Of a stretch of 50,981 nucleotides of DNA, positions 9,742-16,745 are shown piece by piece. The DNA lies in assembly GCA_014193115.1 (NCBI GenBank), contig BJHQ01000005.1:1-50981 (forward strand), given 5' to 3'. The notes beneath the pieces are model-generated. The model had not been told where the DNA came from and ran no database searches. It saw only the letters and a program-made list of their open reading frames with translations. The number at the start of each line of letters is the position of its first letter. The stretch's first letter is position 1. Both the position numbers and the translations under genes were made by a program. The stretch comes from Planctomycetota bacterium (lineage in GTDB: Bacteria > Planctomycetota > UBA11346).

Positions 9742-10599
9742 ATGCGAAGCTCCTTGATCGCGGTCGCGGCGATGCTCCTGGTTGCGATCATCGGCTGCCG
9801 TGGATCGCCGACCGCAGCGCCTCCCTATGCTCCGGGCGCAGGACTACCGGGCATCAGCCACGTCGTCGCAGCAGGCGACACCCTGACCAACCTGTCAGCG
9901 CGCTATGGCGTCAGCGTCGAGGTCATCGCCGCCGCCAACCGCCTGCGAAGCCATGTGCTGGTTCCAGGTGCGATCCTGAACATTCCTGGAGGCCGGGTCG
10001 CCCCTCCACCGCCTGTCGCCGCCCCTGCTCCACCACCGCAGCAGCCCGCAGCATCCACCGCCTGGTTCAAGCCACGCAGCGCCTGGGCCACGGCCCGGGT
10101 CATCACTTCTTTGGCCAAACCGATGGAGCGTCCGTACCGCATCACGGTCCACCACAGCGGTTCCCGCGATGATCTCAATGAGCCGGCGGATCGCCGCCTG
10201 CCCAAGATCGAACGTGTCCATCAAGCCCAGCAGTGGGCGTGCATCGGTTATCATTTCATCCTCGACGGCAGCGGCCAGGTCTGGGAAGGCCGGCCGCTGG
10301 TCTGGCAGGGCGCCCACGCCCACGGCGACGAGAACAACCGTGGGAATATCGGCGTCTGCGTGCTGGGTGATTACGAAGTCGCCCGGGTGCCACCGGCCCT
10401 GTCCGCCGCGCTGCACCAGCTGCTCGATCGTTTGTGCTCCGAATACTCCATTGATAAATCCCAGGTGCATGGCCACCGCGACCTGTGGTCGAGCACCGAC
10501 TGTCCAGGTCGATTCCTATCACGCGATCTGCGTGCCTGGAGCGGTGGCTTGCCCGCGCCGGCCTCACCGTTGGTCCAGACCCGCGCTCTGGAACGCTGA
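9742..10599 (+). CDS. LysM-containing N-acetylmuramoyl-L-alanine amidase lipoprotein
   Basis: A 285-residue envelope protein. Seen: lipoprotein signal with lipobox AIIGC (Cys19), a LysM peptidoglycan-binding domain (residues 39-82, VVAAGDTLTNLSARYGVS), a proline/alanine linker, then an amidase_2/PGRP-type domain. Likely zinc ligands are H137 (TVHHSG), H245 (GHRD) and C254 (TDCPG). Known: the family cleaves the lactyl-amide bond between muramic acid and the stem peptide. The ATG at 9742 gives the lipoprotein signal at the N-terminus; a longer frame would not. It is divergent from hisH. Confidence 0.9.
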   Translation: MRSSLIAVAAMLLVAIIGCRGSPTAAPPYAPGAGLPGISHVVAAGDTLTNLSARYGVSVEVIAAANRLRSHVLVPGAILNIPGGRVAPPPPVAAPAPPPQQPAASTAWFKPRSAWATARVITSLAKPMERPYRITVHHSGSRDDLNEPADRRLPKIERVHQAQQWACIGYHFILDGSGQVWEGRPLVWQGAHAHGDENNRGNIGVCVLGDYEVARVPPALSAALHQLLDRLCSEYSIDKSQVHGHRDLWSSTDCPGRFLSRDLRAWSGGLPAPASPLVQTRALER

Positions 10600-10676
10600 C
10601 CGCTCAGGTGGCTCATTTCTGGGCGGAGGCAGGCGGTTGACCACGTCCGCCGGTTCCGATGATCCGCCGCCCACCC

Positions 10677-10760
10677 GCGCGGGTGGCGGAATTGGCAGAC
10701 GCACTAGCTTGAGGTGCTAGCGAGGTAACTCTCGTCGGGGTTCGAGTCCCCGCCCGCGCA
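10677..10760 (+). tRNA. tRNA-Leu (anticodon GAG)
   Basis: An 84-nt class II tRNA. The acceptor stem GCGCGGG pairs with CCCGCGC, followed by discriminator A. The anticodon stem CTAGC/GCTAG encloses the loop TTGAGGT with GAG at 10711-10713. There is a long variable arm, and the T-arm is CGGGG-TTCGAGT-CCCCG. CCA is not encoded; GTTTTTT follows directly and leads into the hairpin array. Confidence 0.98.
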
Positions 10761-11487
10761 GTTTTTTATTGGGGGCTTTCGCCCCCACGGCCCGTTGGGC
10801 CTGCCCCCCGGCCTTGGCCGCCGCTCGTTTTCCTTCGGAAAACGTGGGCGCATCGCCTTCGGCGATTTTCTGCGCCCACCGCTCCTCCGGCGGCCGCTCC
10901 CCTCTCGCTTCGCTCGGGGGACCCCTTTTTTATTGGGGGCTTTCGCCCCCACGGCCCGTTGGGCCTGCCCCCCCGGCCTTGGCCGCCGCTCATTTTCATC
11001 TGCTGCGCAGATGAAAACGTGGGCGGATGGGCTTCGCCCATGCTATCCGCCCACCGCTTCTCGGGCGGCCTTCCCCTCTCGCTGCGCTCGGGGGACCCCT
11101 TTTTTCTTGGGGGCTGTGCCCCCACGGCCCGTTGGGCCTGTCCAGCTCCGCTTCGCTCCGCGCTGCGCAGGTCGCAGGCCTTTGGCCTGCTGCCGCCTAC
11201 GGCGGCACCTGCTCCGCCCCCACGGCCTCGGCTTCGCTCGTTTTCCTACGGAAATCGTGGGCGCATCGCCTTCGGCGATTTTCTGCGCCCACCGCTCCTC
11301 GGGCGGCCTTCCCCTCTCGCTTCGCCCCTTCCTGGGGGCTGTGCCCCCACGGCCCGTTGGGCCTGTTCCAACTTCGCTTCGCTACGCAGGTCGCAGGCCT
11401 TTGGCCTGCTGCCGCCTGCGGCCGCGCCTGCTCCGCCCCCCGGCCTTGGTCGTCGCTCGTTTTCCTTCGGAAAACGTGGGCGGATCG
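10761..11487. repeat. Array of four hairpin-rich modules with covarying stems
   Basis: Four related modules start near 10761, 10926, 11099 and 11330. Copies 1 and 2 are about 165-175 bp; copies 3 and 4 carry an extra internal block. The shared order is a T-run, GGGGGC-loop-GCCCCC, GGCCC-GTT-GGGCC, a TTTTC-type stem, a nested stem-in-stem, then a CCCC...GGGG arm before the next T-run. Stems differ between copies yet stay paired: the outer nested stem is GGGCGCA/TGCGCCC in copy 1 and GGGCGGAT/ATCCGCCC in copy 2. The TTTTC stem is CGTTTTCC/GGAAAACG in copy 1 and TTTTCATCTGC/GCAGATGAAAA in copy 2. Copies 3 and 4 add GCAGGCC-TTT-GGCCTGC and a GCCGCC-type stem. The array fills the whole gap between tRNA-Leu and the proC stop. 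Open frames across it on both strands are a by-product of its GC content. Confidence 0.9.
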
Positions 11488-11492
11488 GCGGA

Positions 11493-12296
11493 TCAGCCCT
11501 TGGCGAGTTCCCGGCCGCGGGCTTCAGCTGCGGCCAAGGCGCGGACCCACAGGTCAGTGAAGGCGGATGCATCGATGACGTTGAGGGCTGCGGCGGTGGT
11601 GCCGCCGGGGCTGGTCACTTGCTGGCGTAGCCTCGCGGCATCGAAGCCGCTGCGTTGCAGGTAGTCCCAGGATCCGGCGCCGGTCTGGCCGATCAGCAGG
11701 ATCGCCTCGTCGCGGGTGAAACCCAAAGCCATAGCGGCATCGACCAGCGCTTCGGCGAAGCGGAAGAAATACGCCGGACCACTGCCGGACACGGCGGTGA
11801 TCGCATCCATCCGGGACTCGTCGGCGACACGCAGCACCTTGCCGCACGGGGCGAACAGCGCTTCGGCCAGACCGAGCTCGTGGGAACCCGCATGTTTTCC
11901 TGGACAAATGCCGACCATGCCTTGCCCGATGGCGAGCGGCGTATTGGGCATCGCGCGGACCACCCGCGCGCCACTTGGCAGCGCAGCTTCAAGCTTCGCA
12001 GTCGGCGTTCCGGCCAGGATCGACACCAATAACTTGCTGGAATCCCAAGCGGCGGCGATTTCGGGCAGCGCCGTGGCAGCAGACTGCGGTTTGACCGCCA
12101 GGACGATGATCTTGCCGGCGGCCACCGCCTGGGTGTTTTCAGCGGTGGCGACCACGCCTTGGGCAGTGAAGGTCGCTCGCTTGGCCGGGTCGGGCTCGGC
12201 GACGGCCAGTTCAGGACGCAAGACCAGGCGCGACAAGCCGGCGATCATCGCCGTCGCCATGTTGCCGCCACCGACAAAACTGATGGGCGGAAGCAT
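11493..12296 (-). CDS. proC: Pyrroline-5-carboxylate reductase
   Basis: A 267-residue NAD(P)H-dependent enzyme making proline from pyrroline-5-carboxylate. Seen: dinucleotide-binding VGGGNMATAMI near the N-terminus, VLAVKPQ, RAMPNTP, and the C-terminal catalytic/dimer block AVSGSGPAYFF and TSPGGTTAAAL. The ATG at 12296 is chosen because GGAGGT lies 7 bases upstream; the in-frame GTG at 12305 overlaps that site. The Shine-Dalgarno sequence sits in the last codons of the upstream helicase gene, so translation is probably coupled. The 3' end abuts the hairpin array. Confidence 0.97.
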   Translation of the reverse strand: MLPPISFVGGGNMATAMIAGLSRLVLRPELAVAEPDPAKRATFTAQGVVATAENTQAVAAGKIIVLAVKPQSAATALPEIAAAWDSSKLLVSILAGTPTAKLEAALPSGARVVRAMPNTPLAIGQGMVGICPGKHAGSHELGLAEALFAPCGKVLRVADESRMDAITAVSGSGPAYFFRFAEALVDAAMALGFTRDEAILLIGQTGAGSWDYLQRSGFDAARLRQQVTSPGGTTAAALNVIDASAFTDLWVRALAAAEARGRELAKG

Positions 12297-12301
12297 CGGG
12301 A

Positions 12302-15300
12302 TCACCTCCGGCGACGGGGCAGTTTGATCGGTCCGATCACCGGTTTCAGCATCCGTGGCGCGCCCGCAACCGAGGTCGCGATGGTGCGCTCGACGACCGG
12401 CGGCGGTGGCGGCTCGAAACCGGGCACCTTCTCTTCTTCGAGCAGCAAGCCGATGTGCTTTTCGATCTCGGTGAGGAACTGGCCGTCTTCAGGCGTAATG
12501 AAGGTCCGGGCCACGCCGCGGGCGCCGTTGCGGGCGGTGCGGCCGATGCGGTGGACGTATTCCTCAGGAGCTTCCGGGATGTCGTAGTTGACCACGTGGG
12601 ACACGGTTGGGATGTCGAGACCCCGGGCGGCGACATTGGTCGCGACCAGGCATTGCAGTTCGCCAGCGCGAAAGGCCGTCAGGGTGCGCTCGCGCCGGCT
12701 CTGGGGCAGGTCGCCGTGGATGGCGCCAGCCGACATGTGCTTGCGTTTCAGGACCTCGGCGACGCGATCGGTCTGATGGCGGGTGCGGCAGAACACCACC
12801 AGCTGGGGCGGATCGAAGGTCTCGATGAAATGCGCCAGCAGGTCGTTCTTGCGATCGTGGGGCACGCAGATGTATTTCTGATCGACCTGCTCCACCGTCA
12901 CCTGCTTCGGAGCGATGCGGACATGCACCGGTTCGCGCATGTGTTTTTCAGCGAGTTCGCGCACCGGATCGGGGAAGGTGGCGCTGAACAGCATCATCTG
13001 CCGGGTCGGCGGGGTGTGGCCGATGATCCAGGTGACATCCGGCCAGAATCCGATGTCGAGCATCTGGTCGGCCTCGTCGAGCACGCAGAAGCGCAGTCGT
13101 GAGAGGTCCAACGTCCGTCGCTTCATGTGATCGATGATCCGACCGGGCGTGCCGACGATCAGATGCGGCCGGCGTTGCAGTTCGCGGAACTGCGCGTCCA
13201 TGTCGACGCCGCCATAGATCAGAGCCGCCCTGGCTCCGGACTGGCCAGCGAATTTGGTCAGCTCGCTGTGCACCTGGCGGGCGAGTTCCCGGGTCGGGCA
13301 GAGCATCAGTCCGACCGGCAGCGGCGGGTCGTGGGACTCCACCGCATACAGCAATTGCAGCGCAGGCAGCGCGAACGCCGCGGTCTTGCCGGTTCCGGTC
13401 TGGGCCTGGCCGACCAGATCGCGCCCTGCCAACACATGGGGGATCGCTTCTTCCTGGATCGGCGTCGGCTGGACATAGCCGCAGCTGGCGACATCCGCCA
13501 GTATCTGCTCATTCAGGCCGAGTTTGCGGAAACCTTCGGCCTTGGGGCGCTGGGCGAGGTCATCCGGCGTCTGCATCGCCAGCGGCAGGGCTGGCGCCTG
13601 GCTGGCGTCCTCCCGGGCGTGGGCGCGCATCGGCGGGCGGCCCCGGGCGGGTTCCGGCGTGTGCTGGATCAGGCGGCTGGCATCGCGGACGCGGCTGCGG
13701 TTCCGAGCGTCACCCGTGGTCGGGGCGCTCGGCTCCGCTTTTGGGCCGGAACCCTCCACGGGTATCGTCGTGGCCTCGGATAACTCGTTCGGCGGCGAAG
13801 GGGCTATCGTTTCGGCCGGGCCGGCGTCGGCGGCAGGCGCGTGGGCAAGCACCGGTTCAGGTGCTTGCGCAGGCGCTTCGGCCAGCACCGCTTCAACCTG
13901 TTTAGCGGGAGATTCTGGACTGATCGCTGTCTCGGCGACCGCAGCTATGGGCAACCGCTCCTGGGTCCCGACGGCGTGCACTGCTTCGGCCGGGCGGGTC
14001 GTCGCTGGTGCGGTACGTTCCGCATCGCGTTCGGCCCAGGCCGCCAATTCTGCCTCGCGTTCGGCGCGTTTCGCTTCTTCGGCAGCCAGGCGTTTTGCCT
14101 CGGCCTGCTGTCGGGCGGTGTCGGCCGCCTTGCGCTTGGCTTCGCTGGCGGCGCGCTCCGCGGCCAGCTCGGCCCGGGCGACGCGCTCGGCCTCGGCTTC
14201 GTCCAGGATGGCTTCGGGCTGCGCCGACGAGGGCGCCGGTGCTGCTGCCTCTGGAATGGTCGGCTGGGCCGCTTCTGCCGGTTTAGCCGTGGTTTTGACT
14301 TGGGCTTTGCGCAGCGGGAACAGGTCGCCGCGGTCGCCGCGCAGGCTGAAGCCCGGGCTCACGACCACGCTGATCGACCCTGGCGCGATCCCCTGGGCGG
14401 CCTCTTCGCCGACCACGACATGAAAGTCGGGATGAGGTGCGCCGGTGCAGGGCGTCGGCACCACGCCGATCTCAGCCAGCAGTTCGGCCAGGCGCGGTTG
14501 CGCCCAGCTTGGCGTCGACGGATCGCACAGTTCGAGAATGCCGCGGGTGAAGGTGCACAGCCGATCCAGGACGCTCGGCACCGGACGCTGGGCGCCATCG
14601 TGGCGCGGCCGGGCAGGCCGTGCGGCCGGTGGTGCGCTCGGCTGGTTGGCGGCGACTTGGCCTGAAACCGGGGAGTTGGAGCCAGGCGGCTGTGACCGCT
14701 GGTCGCGGCGACCGTCGCGGCCTCCGTCACGGCGCACCTGGGAATCGCGGTTTGCCTGCGGATCCCGGCTGCCTTGGGGATCGCGGTTGCTGGTTGCTGG
14801 CGGCACACTGCGGCTGGGCAGGCCGCGTGGGGCGGAAACGGCGCTGATCGGCGAAAGCGGTGGATCCGCGTCGGCCTGCTTCGCGGCAGGGTTTTGCGCG
14901 GCGGGGTTCGCCTCAGCCGCGGTTTCGCTGGTCGGTGCAGCAGGTCCCGGGCTTGGCTGCGGCAAGGCGCCCAGGGCTTCGGGTTGAGCGCTGGTCTCGG
15001 TTCCAGGCACCGGCTCTGCGCTGCCGGTCGGGCCCGGACCAGTTGTGGCTGGGCTGGTCGGTTCGGGGTGCGCTCCCCGGCTGCGATCTCCGGCAGGACG
15101 GTTTCCGGTGCGGCGGGCAGTCACCGTGACCACGGCGGAGGCAGCCTGGGCGCCGGCGTCGGGCGGCTCCGAGCCGTCTCCGTCGGCCTCGCCTTCATCG
15201 GAGTCGCCGAGCTGGTCGGCGCCGCCTTTGCCGCGCCGCCGCCGCCGCCGCCGCCGGCGTCTGCGGCCCGGTTCGCCTTCGGAAGATTCGGCATTTTCAG

Positions 15301-15565
15301 CCACCGCTGCGGCCAGCGCAGGGTCGCCAGCCTGGTCGGCGACGGCCGATGGCGTGAGCAGCTCGGTTTCGCCGGCCGCGGCCAGGGTCTCAGGCGTCAG
15401 CAGCTCGGGTTCGTGGTCAGCAGGTGGCGGAGTGCGCTGGGCGGCGGCGGCGGCGATGGTGGCGATGAGCCCTTCGGCGGGGGCGGCTGTTTGCGGTATG
15501 GACGCAGGCGCGGCAGCGGCTGCTGCCGCGGCTTCGCCGCCGGCGGCTGGGGTGGGTTCGGGCAT
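12302..15565 (-). CDS. DEAD-box RNA helicase with long N-terminal extension and a GrpE-like insert
   Basis: A 1087-residue protein, about 2.5 times the usual length. Residues 1-330 are low-complexity Ala/Pro/Glu with an arginine run (11 Arg) near 100-111. Residues ~332-425 resemble the GrpE beta-domain: GVVPTPCTGAPHPDFHVVV, then a pair of strands and SPGFSLRG with PLRKAQVKT. Residues ~452-511 form a charged Ala/Glu coiled coil. The helicase core begins at ~680: Q motif, AQTGTGKT (720-728), PTRELA, TPGR, DEAD, SAT, ARGLD and HRIGRTAR, followed by a proline/arginine tail. It is RhlE/RhlB-like and likely acts in RNA unwinding or the degradosome. The ATG at 15565 is preferred (AGGA 9-10 bases upstream) although the frame is open to 15718. 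Confidence 0.88.
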   Translation of the reverse strand: MPEPTPAAGGEAAAAAAAAPASIPQTAAPAEGLIATIAAAAAQRTPPPADHEPELLTPETLAAAGETELLTPSAVADQAGDPALAAAVAENAESSEGEPGRRRRRRRRRRRGKGGADQLGDSDEGEADGDGSEPPDAGAQAASAVVTVTARRTGNRPAGDRSRGAHPEPTSPATTGPGPTGSAEPVPGTETSAQPEALGALPQPSPGPAAPTSETAAEANPAAQNPAAKQADADPPLSPISAVSAPRGLPSRSVPPATSNRDPQGSRDPQANRDSQVRRDGGRDGRRDQRSQPPGSNSPVSGQVAANQPSAPPAARPARPRHDGAQRPVPSVLDRLCTFTRGILELCDPSTPSWAQPRLAELLAEIGVVPTPCTGAPHPDFHVVVGEEAAQGIAPGSISVVVSPGFSLRGDRGDLFPLRKAQVKTTAKPAEAAQPTIPEAAAPAPSSAQPEAILDEAEAERVARAELAAERAASEAKRKAADTARQQAEAKRLAAEEAKRAEREAELAAWAERDAERTAPATTRPAEAVHAVGTQERLPIAAVAETAISPESPAKQVEAVLAEAPAQAPEPVLAHAPAADAGPAETIAPSPPNELSEATTIPVEGSGPKAEPSAPTTGDARNRSRVRDASRLIQHTPEPARGRPPMRAHAREDASQAPALPLAMQTPDDLAQRPKAEGFRKLGLNEQILADVASCGYVQPTPIQEEAIPHVLAGRDLVGQAQTGTGKTAAFALPALQLLYAVESHDPPLPVGLMLCPTRELARQVHSELTKFAGQSGARAALIYGGVDMDAQFRELQRRPHLIVGTPGRIIDHMKRRTLDLSRLRFCVLDEADQMLDIGFWPDVTWIIGHTPPTRQMMLFSATFPDPVRELAEKHMREPVHVRIAPKQVTVEQVDQKYICVPHDRKNDLLAHFIETFDPPQLVVFCRTRHQTDRVAEVLKRKHMSAGAIHGDLPQSRRERTLTAFRAGELQCLVATNVAARGLDIPTVSHVVNYDIPEAPEEYVHRIGRTARNGARGVARTFITPEDGQFLTEIEKHIGLLLEEEKVPGFEPPPPPVVERTIATSVAGAPRMLKPVIGPIKLPRRRR

Positions 15566-15896
15566 GGCCGAGATTTCCTGCTGGACCTGGGGCGCCAGAC
15601 CATCCATCGGGAGGTCGGCGCCCGCCAGGTGCGGATCGGGGAGAGGCGCCCGCGCCAGCGGTCGCGGCCATCTCAGGCCGCGGGATACCCGCCGGGGGCG
15701 TGCCTCCGGGATCCGCATCCGGAGGCGCTAAGGATCAGACCGGCCGGGAGGTCCGCCGCAAGCCACGGCCTCATCCCGTTGCCCCCATCGGTTTGGGCAC
15801 CCTGCCCCGAACGGCTCGCAGCAAGCGCTTGTGCCACGGTCTGGCGTTGCCCATGCTGGCCGAACTGCGCCCCTCTGAACGCGGTCCGCCTCCTGC
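15566..15896. promoter_or_regulatory. Divergent intergenic region with a CAAGCGCTTG palindrome
   Basis: This 331-base gap separates the helicase gene and the metallophosphoesterase gene. It contains a perfect 10-bp palindrome CAAGCGCTTG at 15822-15831, which resembles a LacI/GalR-family half-site pair. I see no clear sigma70 promoter and no RNA gene. Part of it is open in the helicase frame (to 15718) but is probably untranslated leader. Confidence 0.3.
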
Positions 15897-16661
15897 ATGC
15901 TCATCGGCCTGATCAGCGACATCCACGGCAACCTCGCCTCGCTCACCCGAGTCCTCGCTGATATGGAATCGGCGGGAGCCCAACGGGTGATCTGCCTGGG
16001 CGACGTGGTCGGCTATGGCCCGTACCCTGGAGAATGCCTTGATCTGGTCCGGCGCTGCGGCGCGGTGCTGATGGGGAACCACGAAGAGGCCCTGCTGTTC
16101 GGCGCCGAGAATTTCAATCCGCGTGCGAAACGGGCGATCGATTGGACCCGCGACCATCTGCGCAGCGCGGGCGATGAAGAAACCCGGCGCAAGCGCTGGG
16201 AGATCCTCCAAAATCTGCAAATGCATGCCCAGGACGGACCGTTCCTGTTCACCCATGCCAGCCCGCGTCAGCCGACCCGCGAATACGTCATGCCGCGGGA
16301 CACGACCAACCCGGTGAAAATGCAGGAAATTTTCGCTCTGATCAGCCACATCTGCTTCGTCGGCCACACCCACATCCCAGGGGTTTTCCTGCCCGACCTG
16401 ACTTTCACTCCGCCAACCAAGCTGTGGGGCGGCACGTATTTCGTCGAGCCAGGTGAGAAAGCCCTGATCAATATCGGTTCGGTCGGCCAGCCCCGGGACG
16501 GCGATCCGCGAGCCTGCTATTGCCTGCTCGATACCGACCCATCGGCGCCACGGGTGGTCTTCCGCAGGATCGAATACGACATCGAGGAGACCGCTGTCGC
16601 CATCGAAGCCAATCCTCACCTCGACAACTACCTCGCTGATCGCCTCCGTCTTGGTCGTTAA
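15897..16661 (+). CDS. Calcineurin-like metallophosphoesterase (YfcE/MJ0936 type)
   Basis: A 254-residue cytosolic dinuclear metal phosphoesterase. The metal-binding motifs are all present: SDIHGN, GDVVGYGP, GNHE, the His of FTHASP, and GHTH. The spacing and the GDVVGYGPYP block match the group of small stand-alone phosphodiesterases. The physiological substrate is unknown. It lies 84 bases upstream of the SpoIIE-type phosphatase gene on the same strand, so a three-gene phosphatase cluster is possible. Confidence 0.9.
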   Translation: MLIGLISDIHGNLASLTRVLADMESAGAQRVICLGDVVGYGPYPGECLDLVRRCGAVLMGNHEEALLFGAENFNPRAKRAIDWTRDHLRSAGDEETRRKRWEILQNLQMHAQDGPFLFTHASPRQPTREYVMPRDTTNPVKMQEIFALISHICFVGHTHIPGVFLPDLTFTPPTKLWGGTYFVEPGEKALINIGSVGQPRDGDPRACYCLLDTDPSAPRVVFRRIEYDIEETAVAIEANPHLDNYLADRLRLGR

Positions 16662-16745
16662 TTTTTCTGATCGATGAGTTGAGCGGCTGCGCACTCCGCA
16701 TCGGTTGCTCGGATCGCAGCGATCCCTACGGTCTCCTTCCCGCGC

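Noticed and set aside
10704..11664. Several open frames across the hairpin array, on both strands
   Set aside because: They arise from GC-rich repeats lacking stops; the same peptide words recur with each DNA module.
12297..12305. GTG start for proC nine bases upstream
   Set aside because: It overlaps the GGAGGT ribosome site that serves the ATG at 12296.
12302..15718. Longer helicase start (1138 codons)
   Set aside because: The 51 extra residues are arginine/proline-rich without a ribosome site; the ATG at 15565 has AGGA upstream.
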